Part shown: positions 25,218-39,410 of the stretch, one piece after another
How the letters are laid out: each line of letters opens with the position of its first letter
Position numbering within the stretch: position 1 is the stretch's first letter
Source: Cystobacter fuscus
GTDB taxonomy: Bacteria > Myxococcota > Myxococcia > Myxococcales > Myxococcaceae
Assembly (NCBI RefSeq): GCF_002305875.1
Contig: NZ_CP022098.1
Location: 10,850,001-10,914,000, forward strand
DNA length: 64,000 nucleotides
Reading direction: 5' to 3'
Translations under genes and position numbers: made by a program
The notes under the pieces: generated by a model
What the model was told of the DNA's origin: nothing
The model's input: only the letters and a program-made list of their open reading frames with translations
The model's database searches: none

Positions 25218-26534
25218 TCATCGGGACTCGCCCATGCGCGCCCAGATGGCGGCGGCGGCCTCCCGCGCCTGCTCGGCCACCACGGACGGGTTGACCGACA
25301 GGGGCCGGCGCGCCCACACCCGCCACACCCCATCCACCATCACCGACTCCACGTGGCGCGAGCCCAGGCCGAACACCACGTGCCACGCCAGGTTCTCCGC
25401 CGTGAGCGGCGTGGCCGGCAGGTAGTCCATGACGAGCAGGTCCGCCACCGCCCCCTCGCGCATCGCTCCCATCTGCAACCCGAAAGCCTGAGAGGCCAGG
25501 CGCTGGCCATTGGCCAGGTAGCGCAGCACGTCGATGGGCTGTCCCGCATCGCGCGAGCGCAGCCACGCCGCCTGGGCCTCGGCGAACATGTCCGCGCTCA
25601 CCCCGTCCGCCCCCAGCGTCGCCCGGTGGCCGAACTTCAGCGCCGGCGCGTAGCCCACCTCGGACTCCATGTTGGAGCGCGGCGTGTGCACGAGCCACGC
25701 GCCCGTGGGCAACAACTGCGCGAGCTCCGGCCACGCCAGGTGGCCCACGTGCACCAGCACCGTCTGGGGAGACACCAGGCCCCCCTCCACCAGCCGCGAC
25801 ACCGGAGAGCTGCCGTAGCGCTCCACCGACAGCTTCTCGTCCAGCGGATCCTCCGCCAGGGGCACGTGCAGGCCCACGCCCGTGCTCTTCACCGCCTCGG
25901 TCAGGCCCTCCAGGGCCTCCTTGCCCACGGTGAACAGCGGCGCCGCGCCCACCTGCCCACGCAGCCGGCCCCGCGCCTTGCGCGCGAAGGACACCGTCTC
26001 GTCCAACCCCTCCTCGCGCCCCAGCGCTCCCCGGCGATCCGACACCGCGTAGGAGAGCACCCCGCGCACGCCCACCTCGTGCAGTCCGCGGGCCGCGCGC
26101 AAGAGCGAGCCCTGCACGGCCCGGGGTGAAGAGTGCAGATCGAAGAGCGTGGTGGTGCCGCACTGCAGCGCCTCCAGGCCCCCCGCCGTGGCGGCCACCT
26201 GCACCGCGTCCAGGTCCAGCGCGTCCTCGTAGCGCCAGCGCACCTTGTCCACCAGTTCCTGGTAGCTCTCGAGCTTCGGCCGGGGCATGCCGCGCCCCAG
26301 GCTCGCGCTCAGCCGCTGGTGCGCGCTCACCAAGCCCGGAAAGACGAGCTTGCCCGAGAGCGCCACCACCTCGTCGTCCGGCGCCGCCTGGAGGTCGGGA
26401 CCCCGGGCGACGATGCGCTCACCCTCGATGCGCAGATCCACGCGCTCGACGTGCGCCGGCTCGAGTTCGACGACGATGCCACCTTTCAGGAGCGTGCCCA
26501 ACCCGTCCCTCCAGTCAATCCGCGGCCATTTCAC
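25218..26534 (-). CDS. Amidohydrolase-superfamily protein (SsnA/TRZ-ATZ-like)
   Basis: Protein of 438 residues with the deaminase-like amidohydrolase fold of the ATZ/TRZ and SsnA group: GKLVFPGLVSAHQRL, GGLEALQCGTTTLFDLHSSP, VGLHVPLAED, TVLVHVGHLAWPEL, and TLGADGVSAD. Enzymes of this group hydrolyse C-N or C-Cl bonds on heterocycles using one metal. The first metal motif is normally HxH after PGL(V)xxH; here it is His72-Gln-Arg74, so one ligand is missing. The other expected His residues and the Asp in GADG are present. The protein may use a different metal site or be catalytically changed. It is followed 66 bases later by the peroxiredoxin on the same strand. No gene seen between 26535 and 26697. 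Confidence 0.8.
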   Translation of the reverse strand: MKWPRIDWRDGLGTLLKGGIVVELEPAHVERVDLRIEGERIVARGPDLQAAPDDEVVALSGKLVFPGLVSAHQRLSASLGRGMPRPKLESYQELVDKVRWRYEDALDLDAVQVAATAGGLEALQCGTTTLFDLHSSPRAVQGSLLRAARGLHEVGVRGVLSYAVSDRRGALGREEGLDETVSFARKARGRLRGQVGAAPLFTVGKEALEGLTEAVKSTGVGLHVPLAEDPLDEKLSVERYGSSPVSRLVEGGLVSPQTVLVHVGHLAWPELAQLLPTGAWLVHTPRSNMESEVGYAPALKFGHRATLGADGVSADMFAEAQAAWLRSRDAGQPIDVLRYLANGQRLASQAFGLQMGAMREGAVADLLVMDYLPATPLTAENLAWHVVFGLGSRHVESVMVDGVWRVWARRPLSVNPSVVAEQAREAAAAIWARMGESR

Positions 26535-26697
26535 CGGTCTGGCGCCCGCGAGCCCACCCCAGACGCCGATCCGCTGGCCACCCTAGCACTGCCCCCACGC
26601 GCGCGTCCCCTCCTACCCGCTCTTCCGGGGACCCGCCCCCCACGACGAGACGGCGGAGGGAGGCCGCCCGCGCAACACTCCGCGCGAAAACCCCCGC

Positions 26698-29600
26698 TCA
26701 GCCAGCACGCTCCCCGTCGGCGCTCGCGCGCAAGAGGCCCAGGAGCTGCTCGGTGGAGAGCGCCGCGGCCCCGTCCGCTTCCGACAGGAGGCTGCTCGCC
26801 AGGTCGCGCTTCTCCTCGTGCAACGCGAGGATCGTCTCCTCGATGGTGCCCTCCGCGATGAGGCGCATCACCGTGACGGGCCGGGTCTGGCCGATGCGGT
26901 GGGCCCGATCCGTGGCCTGATCCTCGGCCGCCGGGTTCCACCAGGGGTCCAGGTGGAAGACATGGTCCGCCGCGGTGAGGTTGAGGCCCGTGCCACCCGC
27001 CTTCAGGGAGATGAGGAAGACGTCCCCCTCGCCGCCCTGGAAGGCCGCCACGCGCGCCTCCCGCTCGGCGGCCGGTGTCCCCCCGTCCAGGTATTGCGAG
27101 GACACGCCCCGCGCGTCCAGGGCCTCGCGCACCAGGGTCAGGTGCTTGACGAACTGGCTGAAGACGAGCGCCCGGCCGCCCTCGGCACGCAGCCCGTCCA
27201 CCAGTTCCAGCAGACGCTCCAGCTTGGAGGACGGCACCGGGGAGTCGGCGTCCACGAACCGCGGGTGGCACGCCGCCAGCCGCAGGCGCGTGAGGGCCGC
27301 CAGCACCGCGAAGCGCTTCTCCAGGCCCTCCGCCTTCGCGATGCGGTCGAGCGCCGCCAGGCGCGTGTCCTCGTACAGCCGCCGCTCCTGCTCGGACAGG
27401 GTGATGGGCACCACCGTCTCCACGCGGGCGGGCAGCTCGCGCGCCACCTGCGCCTTGGTGCGCCGCAACAGGAAGGGCCGCACCAACCGCGCCAGCGCCG
27501 CACGCGCCTCGGGATCCTTGTCGCGCTCGATGGGGCCCGCGAAGCGCTGGCGGAAGGACTCCCGGCTGCCCAGCAGCCCCGGAAAGACGAGCCGGAAGAG
27601 ACTCCACAGCTCCGACAGGCGGTTCTCCACCGGCGTGCCCGAGAGCGCGATCCGCGCCTCGGCCTGGAGCGAGCGCAGCGCCCGGGCCCGGGCCGTGTCG
27701 GGATTCTTCACCGCCTGGGCCTCGTCCAACACCAGCGTGGCGAAGGACACGGGCGAGAAGCGCTCCAGCTCGCGCGTCAGCAGGCCGTAGCTCACCACCA
27801 CCACGTCCCCGGCGCCCACTCGGGACAACAAGGCCTCGCGCTCCGCCTCCCGGTAGGCATGCACCTTCAAGGACGGCGTGAAACGCTCCGCCTCGCGCAG
27901 CCAGTTGAAGCACACCGAGGTGGGCGCCACCACCAGGGCGGGGCCCTCGCTCGCACGGCGCAGCAGCAGCGCGAGCGTCTGCAACGTCTTGCCCAGCCCC
28001 ATGTCGTCCGCCAGGCACCCTCCCCCACCCCACTCGGCCAGCCGTGCCATCCACTCGAAGCCCTCGCGCTGGTAGTCACGCAGCTCGGCCCGAAGCCCGG
28101 CGGGCACCGGCACCTCCAAGCGCCCCGCCTTCCGGATGCGTCCGGCCAGCCGGCGCCAGTCCGGAGGCGCCTCGACGTCGGCGCCCGCCTCGGCCAGCGC
28201 GTCCAGGGCGGGCACCGCCGCCGCCCCCACCTCCCAATGGCCCCGCGAGGCATGCGCCACGTCCGCCAGCGGCTGGAGTTGCCCGCGCAGCTCCTGGGTG
28301 ATCCGCAGCCACCGATCCTTGCCCAGGGAGACGTACCGGTGACCCCGCCGCAGCGCGTCCAGCAGCACCGCCAGCTCCACCCGCTCGTCTTCGACCCGCA
28401 CACCCCCTTTCACGCCGAACCAATCCCGCTCCCGATGCACCGACACCTTCAACCCCTTCGCATCCGGTGTCCGCACCAGGCGCCAGGGACGCTCCTCCCA
28501 CTCCACGTCCCACGCGGGGCGCCCCGGCTCCTCCAGGCGCTCCAGGAAACCGAGCGAGGCCTCCGCGCCCACCCGCTCGAAGCGGCCCGGCTCCGTCATC
28601 GGCAGGCCCAGCCACTCCATCGCCGTGGCCATCCGGGCCCGCTCGTCCTCCAGGTTCCGGCGCGTCCACACGCGCTCGCCCTCACGCGAGCCCCGAACGA
28701 TATCCCCCCCCTCTCCCGGCACCCGGGGCCGGGCCCCGGACAGGGGCCGCGCGAACCACCGCCCCTCCAGGGCCTCGCCCCCCGTGGGCCGCAGGCGCAG
28801 CAACAATCCAGGCTCCGCCGGCACCTCGCGCCCTTCCAGGGAGGGTGGCAGGGAGAGCGGAAAGGCCGACTCCACACCCCCGAGCCGCTCCAACAACTCC
28901 GTACGCCATGCGAGCGGCAGCCGTCCGCCATGCTCCACCACGGTGCGCAACACCGCCATCGCCGCGGGCGAGACGGACACCAGCATCAGCTCCGGTGGAT
29001 CGGGCGCCACGTCGTGCAGGAGCAGCCACGGCGAGGGGGCCTGCTCGCGCAGCTTCCCCCGAGCCCACTCCAGCACCACGATGCCATCCACGCTCGGCTG
29101 CACCCACAGCTCGTCCCCGCCCACCTCCACCTCGCGCAGGGAGAAGCCCAGCGGCAGGGAGCGCACCCGCAGTGGTGAGTCCCGTCGGGAGTCGAGCACC
29201 ACGCGGGAGCCGTGCTCGAGCAATCTCAAGGCCTGCACCAGCACGGGGTGCTTGACCTGGCCATACCGCCGCTCCATCTCCATCAACAGACACAGCTCGA
29301 GCGCCTGCACCTCCTCGGGAGAAGAGAGGGCCTCACGCGCCTCGGCCGCGTCACGCGGGGACACCACGCTCCCCGTGGACAGCCCTCCCCGCTTCGCGGG
29401 CCGATGCAGGAAGGGCCGAAGCCGGGGAGTGTTGGACTCCACCCCTTCCAGACGGAAGATCACCTGGGCTCCCGGAGCCGAGCCGGACCGGGCGTCCGAC
29501 AGCACCCGGGCCTTGTCCAACGCCTCCAGCAGCTTGCGGCCCGGCTCCACGAAGAGCCGCTCGGCGAGCCGGGCATTCTCCTCTGCCCGCCGCTCCTCGC

Positions 29601-30594
29601 CCAGAGCGTCCATCACCCGCTCCAACGCGGACACGGCATGGACACACCGCGCGGGACCCGTGGCATCGCAGTGCGAGCACACCACCGCCTCCTCACCTCC
29701 GAGCACCCGGAGCGGCTCCACCTTCACCGATAGCGAGGGCGGAGGGTCCTGGATGCTCGGGTGCGCGTCGCCGGCGGAGCGCTCGTACACGACGAAGGCG
29801 GGAGGCTCGTCCTGGAAGGCGAGGTGGAGCGAGCCCGTGGGCAACTCCCGTGGAACGGCCTGCTCGCGCACCCGGGCCCGGAGCCGGTGAAGCGCCTGGA
29901 CCAGGGGAACGAGACGCGCATCCGTGGGAGGTGGAGGCTCCGGATGAAGGCGCTCACGCTCCAGCCCCTGGCGCACCCGCTCGACCTCGGTCTCCACCCG
30001 GGCCCAGGCGGCGCGCTCCACCACGGCGCGCTGCTCGGCGGAGAGGGAGGAGAGCGGACGCGCGGTCCCCTCCAGGACCGAGAGCAAGGGATAGGGGACA
30101 AGCCACGCCAGGATGCGGAGGAACTCGGCCGAATGGGGCAGGTGTTGCCTCAGCTCCAGCATGGAAGCACGCATCAGGTGCGCGATCCGGTGCTCCGCCA
30201 GCCACGCCCGTACCTGTTCTGGAGTCCGCGGCCGTGACGAGGCGTCCCCGGCGGACGTCCCGGGGGCCTGGGCTCTGTTCCACGCCAGGGCCAGCGCCAC
30301 CAGATGCTCGCAGAAGCCACTCAGGAGGTAGCGCTCGCAGGAGCAATCCCCATCCAGACCCCGCTCGTCCACGGAGAGCACGACGTCGTGGAGCGCGCGG
30401 CCCGGACCTCGGACATCTCCCTCCAGGCCCGTGGGCGTCACCGCCCACTTCGTTACGCGCCCCGTGTCCGCCAGTTCCTCGCCCCGGGCGTAGACCCGGG
30501 CCTCCACGAGTTCCTTCAACCGGGACGGAGCGAACCAGGAAGACAGCTGGGAGGGGAAGGACGAGGACGACTCTGCAAGTGGTTGCCGCGACAT
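26698..30594 (-). CDS. SWIM zinc finger plus SNF2-family helicase
   Basis: Large helicase-like ATPase of 1298 residues. A SWIM zinc finger lies near residues 80-105 (CSCERYLLSGFCEHLVAL, the CxC...CxH pattern). A long middle region (about 150-800) is family specific. The SNF2 motor fills the C-terminal 500 residues: GCLADDMGLGKTLQT (Walker A), LVVAPTSVCFNW, FATLVLDEAQAVKN (DEAQ variant of DEAH), LSGTPVENRLSELWSLFRL, ALVFSQFVKHL, and the arginine-finger motif RAHRIGQTRPV. Such SWIM-SNF2 proteins remodel or translocate on DNA and are common in Myxococcota and Firmicutes, where their cell role is unclear. The ATG at 30594 is preceded by GGAGG; a TTG nine bases upstream would be the alternative. 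It is also consistent with roles reported for bacterial SNF2 proteins in repair or transcription. Confidence 0.9.
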   Translation of the reverse strand: MSRQPLAESSSSFPSQLSSWFAPSRLKELVEARVYARGEELADTGRVTKWAVTPTGLEGDVRGPGRALHDVVLSVDERGLDGDCSCERYLLSGFCEHLVALALAWNRAQAPGTSAGDASSRPRTPEQVRAWLAEHRIAHLMRASMLELRQHLPHSAEFLRILAWLVPYPLLSVLEGTARPLSSLSAEQRAVVERAAWARVETEVERVRQGLERERLHPEPPPPTDARLVPLVQALHRLRARVREQAVPRELPTGSLHLAFQDEPPAFVVYERSAGDAHPSIQDPPPSLSVKVEPLRVLGGEEAVVCSHCDATGPARCVHAVSALERVMDALGEERRAEENARLAERLFVEPGRKLLEALDKARVLSDARSGSAPGAQVIFRLEGVESNTPRLRPFLHRPAKRGGLSTGSVVSPRDAAEAREALSSPEEVQALELCLLMEMERRYGQVKHPVLVQALRLLEHGSRVVLDSRRDSPLRVRSLPLGFSLREVEVGGDELWVQPSVDGIVVLEWARGKLREQAPSPWLLLHDVAPDPPELMLVSVSPAAMAVLRTVVEHGGRLPLAWRTELLERLGGVESAFPLSLPPSLEGREVPAEPGLLLRLRPTGGEALEGRWFARPLSGARPRVPGEGGDIVRGSREGERVWTRRNLEDERARMATAMEWLGLPMTEPGRFERVGAEASLGFLERLEEPGRPAWDVEWEERPWRLVRTPDAKGLKVSVHRERDWFGVKGGVRVEDERVELAVLLDALRRGHRYVSLGKDRWLRITQELRGQLQPLADVAHASRGHWEVGAAAVPALDALAEAGADVEAPPDWRRLAGRIRKAGRLEVPVPAGLRAELRDYQREGFEWMARLAEWGGGGCLADDMGLGKTLQTLALLLRRASEGPALVVAPTSVCFNWLREAERFTPSLKVHAYREAEREALLSRVGAGDVVVVSYGLLTRELERFSPVSFATLVLDEAQAVKNPDTARARALRSLQAEARIALSGTPVENRLSELWSLFRLVFPGLLGSRESFRQRFAGPIERDKDPEARAALARLVRPFLLRRTKAQVARELPARVETVVPITLSEQERRLYEDTRLAALDRIAKAEGLEKRFAVLAALTRLRLAACHPRFVDADSPVPSSKLERLLELVDGLRAEGGRALVFSQFVKHLTLVREALDARGVSSQYLDGGTPAAEREARVAAFQGGEGDVFLISLKAGGTGLNLTAADHVFHLDPWWNPAAEDQATDRAHRIGQTRPVTVMRLIAEGTIEETILALHEEKRDLASSLLSEADGAAALSTEQLLGLLRASADGERAG

Positions 30595-30675
30595 GACCTC
30601 CAAGATAACGCCTGGAAGCGCGGCGGACCCACTTTCGAGCCCGCCATCATGCCGGGTAGCCAGAAAGGCACGGCA

Positions 30676-30697
30676 ACCGTCTCCATGAGGAGACGGT
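30676..30697 (-). terminator. Terminator-like hairpin after gltD
   Basis: ACCGTCTCC, loop ATGA, GGAGACGGT: a perfect 9-bp stem with a tetraloop, 3 bases after the gltD stop at 30701. On the minus strand it is followed by TTGCCGTGCC rather than a U-run, so it is a strong stem with a weak tail. Confidence 0.6.
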
Positions 30698-30700
30698 CAC

Positions 30701-32164
30701 TCAGCCGACGGCGCAGTCCTTGCCACGCGTGGGCAGGGCGGAGGTGCCCCGGGAGAGGTACGCATCGACGGAGCGGGCCGTCTCGCGCCCGTCCGCGAAC
30801 GCCCAGACGATGAGGCTCGCCCCGCGGCTCGCGTCGCCCGCGCAGAACACGCCGTCCGCCGAGGTGGCGAAGTGGGAGTCCACCTGCACGGTCCCCCGGG
30901 GAGTGAGCTTCACGCCCAGCTCCTCGGACAACGAGGGGCTGTCCGGTCCCGTGAAGCCAATGGCGAGCACGAGCAGGTCCACCGGGTGGGCCGTCTGCGA
31001 GCCGGGAATCTCCACGAGCGAGGGCTTGCCATCCGTCCCCGTCGTCAGCTCCACCTTCACCGAGTGCAGGGCCTTGAGCTGGCCGTCCTGCCCCTCCAGG
31101 CGCTGGGTGACCAGACCGAACTCGCGCTGGCCGCCCTCCTCCTGGCTGGACGAGGTGCGGAAGACGAGCGGCCAGCGGGGCCACGGGTTGTTCAGGGCCC
31201 GCACCGCGGGGGGCGGGGGCGCGTACGACACCTGCATCACGTGCGCCGCGCCCTGACGCAGCGCCGTGCCCAGGCAGTCCGAGCCCGTGTCGCCACCCCC
31301 GAGGATGATCACCCGCTTGCCGGCCGCGTTGAACCGGGGCTCGAGCGAGGCGAGGCCCGCCACCACCCGGTTCTGGTGCGTCAGGTAGTCCATGGCCATC
31401 ACCACGCCGGACAGCTCACGCCCGGGCACGGTGAGATCCTTGCCGCGCTGGGCACCCACGGCCAGCACCAGCGCGTCGTACTGCCCGCGCAGCGCGCGCC
31501 AGCCCGGCTCGCGGCCCACGTCCACGCCGCAGCGGAACTCGATGCCCTCCTGCTCCAGGAGCTTGATCCGCCGGTCGATGACGGACTTCTCCAGCTTGAA
31601 GTCGGGGATGCCGTAGCGAAGCATGCCGCCCGGACGATCATCCCGCTCGAACACGGTGACGTGGTGTCCCGCCTGGTTGAGCTGCGCCGCCGCCGCGAGC
31701 CCCGCGGGTCCCGAGCCCACCACCGCCACGCGCTTGCCGGTGCGGTGCGCGGGCGGATGGGCCTTCACCCACCCTTCCGCGAAGGCGCGCTCGATGATCT
31801 CCTTCTCCATCTGCTCGATGGTCACCGGATCCTGATCGATGTTGAGCACGCACGCGGCCTCGCAGGGCGCGGGGCACAGGCGACCGGTGAACTCGGGGAA
31901 GTTGTGGGTGCCGCTGAGCGCGAGGAATGCCTCCCTCCACTTGCCCCGATACACCGCGTCGTTGAACTCGGGGATGGGATTGCCCAGCGGACAGCCCTGG
32001 TGACAGAAGGGCACACCACAGTCCATACATCGCCCCGACTGCCGCTTCGCCTCGTCGGCGGACAGAGGGAGGGTGAACTCGCGCCAGTCCTTGATGCGCT
32101 CGGACTTCTCCCGCTTCGGCGCGGGCACGTGCTGCCACTCCTGGAAACCCGTCGTCTTGCCCAT
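30701..32164 (-). CDS. gltD: Glutamate synthase (NADPH) small subunit
   Basis: FAD- and NADPH-binding subunit of 487 residues that feeds electrons to GltB for making glutamate from glutamine and 2-oxoglutarate. Two N-terminal cysteine clusters bind the iron-sulfur centres (SGRCMDCGVPFCHQGCPLGN, residues about 43-62, and GRLCPAPCEAACVLN). The FAD site is VVGSGPAGLAAAAQLNQAGH and the NADPH site is VIILGGGDTGSDCLGTAL. The C-terminal FCAGDASRGASLIVWA closes the FAD pocket. The start is 3 bases after the gltB stop with AGGAGAG upstream, so the two are one operon. The length is normal for the family and all landmarks are intact. Confidence 0.97.
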   Translation of the reverse strand: MGKTTGFQEWQHVPAPKREKSERIKDWREFTLPLSADEAKRQSGRCMDCGVPFCHQGCPLGNPIPEFNDAVYRGKWREAFLALSGTHNFPEFTGRLCPAPCEAACVLNIDQDPVTIEQMEKEIIERAFAEGWVKAHPPAHRTGKRVAVVGSGPAGLAAAAQLNQAGHHVTVFERDDRPGGMLRYGIPDFKLEKSVIDRRIKLLEQEGIEFRCGVDVGREPGWRALRGQYDALVLAVGAQRGKDLTVPGRELSGVVMAMDYLTHQNRVVAGLASLEPRFNAAGKRVIILGGGDTGSDCLGTALRQGAAHVMQVSYAPPPPAVRALNNPWPRWPLVFRTSSSQEEGGQREFGLVTQRLEGQDGQLKALHSVKVELTTGTDGKPSLVEIPGSQTAHPVDLLVLAIGFTGPDSPSLSEELGVKLTPRGTVQVDSHFATSADGVFCAGDASRGASLIVWAFADGRETARSVDAYLSRGTSALPTRGKDCAVG

Positions 32165-32167
32165 GGT

Positions 32168-36721
<4,554 letters not shown>

Positions 36722-36856
36722 CAGTAGTGCTCCCCTCGCGGCGGATGGAACCACGCGTGAACCGGCAACTCTAACGCGTTGCTTCCGGCGAGGGGAACAA
36801 GAGTCCGCGAGCCAGCGCTTGGGGCAGGCGGGCGGGCATCGAAACGTCGTCTTCCG

Positions 36857-38821
36857 CTAGGAGTGAAGTTGGGAGGCGGCCGGAAGTGCGGCCAGGGGCT
36901 CCAGGGAGGGGCTGGTGGGAGTGGCGACCGCGGCGCCCGGGGGCTCGCTGGAGCGGCTGCCCTCCTCCCGGGGGCCGATCAGGGCGTGCACCGCGGCGAG
37001 CAGCTCGGCGCCATGGTAGGGCCGGGCGCACACGGCGGCGTCCGGCTGGGCCCAGGCGGGCCGGGTGGCTCCGGCCAGGACGATGGGAATGGGCCGGGCG
37101 CGCGGCAGCTCCGCGAAGGCCGCCAGGAAGATGCCCAGGTGGGTGGGAGGAACACTCGAGGACAACAGCACCAGGTCCACGGGCAGCACCGAGGCCCGGC
37201 GCAGCGCCTCCACGCCCCCGTTGGCGGTGAGCACCTCGAAGCCCTCGGCGCACAGCATCCGCTCGGCCGCCGCCTCCTGTTTCGGATCCTCGTCGAGCAG
37301 CAGCACCCGCCGGGGCAGCCGGCGCACCTCGCCCACCGGCATGCGCGGCAGCGACAGGGTGAAGGTGGAGCCCTGTCCCTCGGAGCTCGACATGGACAGC
37401 GCGCCGCCGTGCAGCCGCGCGATGGAGTCGCTGATGAACAGGCCCAGCCCCAGGCCGCCGAAGTGGCGATGCGAGGAGTTGGCCGCCCGGTAGAAGCGCT
37501 CGAAGAGCCGGGATTGATCCGACGCGGGCACGCCGATGCCCTGGTCCTTCACGTGGATGCGGGCCTGACCCGCCAGCGACTCCACCTCCACGCCGATGAG
37601 CTCGCCCGCCGGGCTGTACTTGTTCGCGTTCTCCAGCAGGTTGACGAGCACCTGCTCCAGCCTGTCCCGATCGCCGCGCACCCAGAGGTGCTCGCGCGGC
37701 ACCACCAGGGTGAAGGGCCGCGCGAAGGCATGGCGGAACTGGTCCACCACCTCCGCCACCAGGTGGCCCATCTCCAGGGGCGCGGGCTGTAGCGACAGCC
37801 GACCCAGCTCCAGCCGCGACACGTCCAGCAGGTCATTCACCAGCCCCGCCAGCCGCTCCACCTGACGCTTGGACTTGATGACGCTGGAGAGCTCCACCGG
37901 CAGGCCCTGCGCGATTCTCCGCTCCATGGAGTAGAGCGTGAGCTTGAGCGGGGTCAGCGGCGTCTTGAGCTCGTGCGAGGCGATGGACATGAACTCCTCG
38001 CGCACCCGCAGGGCCGCCTGGGCCTCGCGCAAGAGGCGCGCGTTCTGCACGGACACCGCCACCTGCCCGGCCGCGGCGCTCCACAACTCCAGCTCGCGCA
38101 GCGAGAAGGAGCGGCCCTGTTCCTTGTAGAGCACGAGCAGTCCCAGGGCGCGCTTCTGGGACAGCAGGGGCACCGCGGCGAAGATGGAGCCGGCCGAGTC
38201 CCCCATCCCCCTCTGCACGCCAATCTGGGGCTGGCGGGTGACGAGCGCCGCCTCGAAGGAGTCGGCGTGCTGGTCCAGCGCATCGTCGGGGGTCTCGGTG
38301 TTGGCCAGATCCGACACCGCCACCCGACGAGGCGCCTGGCCATCTTCGGTGAGGAATACCTCCGCCCGTCGCACCTGGGCGCAGCGCACCACCGCCAGCA
38401 CCGCCGCCTTGCACACGCTGTCCACGTCCAGCGTCTCGCCCACCTCGCGGGCGATCTCCTGGAGCGCCTGGGAGAAGGCCACGTCGTCGTCGGCGCCCGA
38501 GCTCTCGAAGAGCAACCAGGCACCCGGGGGCGTCCCAGGACGACATGGCCGCGCCTGGATGCGCGTCTGCTTGAGTCCCACGGTGATGACGTGGCCCGAG
38601 TGGCTGCGTCCCTCGCGCAGGGCCCGCTCCAGGTCATCCCGGCCCCGCCCGGACTCCAGCGCGGAGAGCACGGAGTCTCCCACCTGGAGCACCACCCCCG
38701 TCTTGGCGGCGAAGTCCGGCTCCAGCCACTCCACCCGCAGATCCGCGCCCAACCGCATCACCCCTTGGGGGACGCACGCGAGTAGATCTGGGAAATCGGG
38801 CGGCAGCATGGGGGACAACAT
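36857..38821 (-). CDS. GAF histidine kinase with degenerate C-terminal receiver
   Basis: Cytoplasmic sensor kinase of 654 residues. It has an N-terminal PAS-like segment (about 10-105), a GAF domain (about 115-270, EVGETLDVDSVCKAAVLAVV at its start), the dimerisation domain with SIASHELKTPLTPLK (phospho-His), and an ATPase domain with N box LVNLLENANKYSPAG, G1 DQGIGVP, and G2 GGLGLGLFIS. The C-terminal 130 residues fold like a receiver (RRVLLLDEDPKQEAAAERML) but where the phospho-Asp should be the strand reads LVLLSSSVPP, and the usual Lys-Pro is CARPY. So it cannot take a phosphate in the normal way; it may act as a docking or control module. No membrane segment. No partner regulator sits next to it, so its target is elsewhere. 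Confidence 0.88.
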   Translation of the reverse strand: MLSPMLPPDFPDLLACVPQGVMRLGADLRVEWLEPDFAAKTGVVLQVGDSVLSALESGRGRDDLERALREGRSHSGHVITVGLKQTRIQARPCRPGTPPGAWLLFESSGADDDVAFSQALQEIAREVGETLDVDSVCKAAVLAVVRCAQVRRAEVFLTEDGQAPRRVAVSDLANTETPDDALDQHADSFEAALVTRQPQIGVQRGMGDSAGSIFAAVPLLSQKRALGLLVLYKEQGRSFSLRELELWSAAAGQVAVSVQNARLLREAQAALRVREEFMSIASHELKTPLTPLKLTLYSMERRIAQGLPVELSSVIKSKRQVERLAGLVNDLLDVSRLELGRLSLQPAPLEMGHLVAEVVDQFRHAFARPFTLVVPREHLWVRGDRDRLEQVLVNLLENANKYSPAGELIGVEVESLAGQARIHVKDQGIGVPASDQSRLFERFYRAANSSHRHFGGLGLGLFISDSIARLHGGALSMSSSEGQGSTFTLSLPRMPVGEVRRLPRRVLLLDEDPKQEAAAERMLCAEGFEVLTANGGVEALRRASVLPVDLVLLSSSVPPTHLGIFLAAFAELPRARPIPIVLAGATRPAWAQPDAAVCARPYHGAELLAAVHALIGPREEGSRSSEPPGAAVATPTSPSLEPLAALPAASQLHS

Positions 38822-38987
38822 GAGGAGTTACGCCCTGCCTCGCGCGCCGACAAGGTGGCCCGGTTCACTCCTGCCCTCCAAGGTGTCGATCTCGTTGAGG
38901 GCCGGACAACCCGACAGCCCAGGAGACGGGAGAGCGTTCACCATTGGCGACTGGAATCCCCGAGGTGTGTGTTAGACGACATCCGCC

Positions 38988-39404
38988 ATGGCTTCCCAAC
39001 GTGCCCCGTCCCAACCCACCCAGCCCACCAAGGAGCTGCAGACCTTCCCCAACCCCGCGCCGGATCGCGACTATGAGATCGCCTTCGACGTGCCGGAGTT
39101 CACCTGCCTCTGTCCCCTCACGGGGCAGCCGGACTTCGCCCGGTTCCGGATCCGCTACGTGCCGGACACACTATGTGTGGAACTCAAGAGCCTCAAGCTC
39201 TACATGTGGTCCTACCGCAACGAGGGCGCCTTCCACGAGAAGGTGACCAACACGATCGCCGACGACATCGTGCGCGCCATCCAGCCGCGCAAGCTCACGG
39301 TGGAGGGGGACTTCTTCGTGCGCGGCGGCATCGGCACGGTGATCACCGTCACCCACGAGAAGCCGGCGCGCGGCGCGAAGAAGAGCCCGGCGCGCCGCAA
39401 GTAG
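38988..39404 (+). CDS. queF: NADPH-dependent 7-cyano-7-deazaguanine reductase
   Basis: Enzyme of 138 residues that reduces preQ0 to preQ1 with NADPH in queuosine biosynthesis (tRNA wobble modification). This is the short, single-domain QueF. The active-site Cys42 (in EFTCLCPLTGQPDF) forms the thioimide and Asp49 is the acid. The substrate-binding ELKSLKLYMWSYR and GAFHEKVTNTI follow. The length and order match Bacillus-type QueF with a short Pro-rich extension at the start. I looked upstream (38822-38987) for a preQ1 riboswitch and did not find the expected pseudoknot sequence. Neighbours are unrelated. Confidence 0.96.
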   Translation: MASQRAPSQPTQPTKELQTFPNPAPDRDYEIAFDVPEFTCLCPLTGQPDFARFRIRYVPDTLCVELKSLKLYMWSYRNEGAFHEKVTNTIADDIVRAIQPRKLTVEGDFFVRGGIGTVITVTHEKPARGAKKSPARRK

Positions 39405-39410
39405 GCCCCG

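Noticed and set aside
38822-38987. preQ1 riboswitch before queF
   Set aside because: I looked for the short pseudoknot pattern and did not find it. A covariance-model search would settle this.
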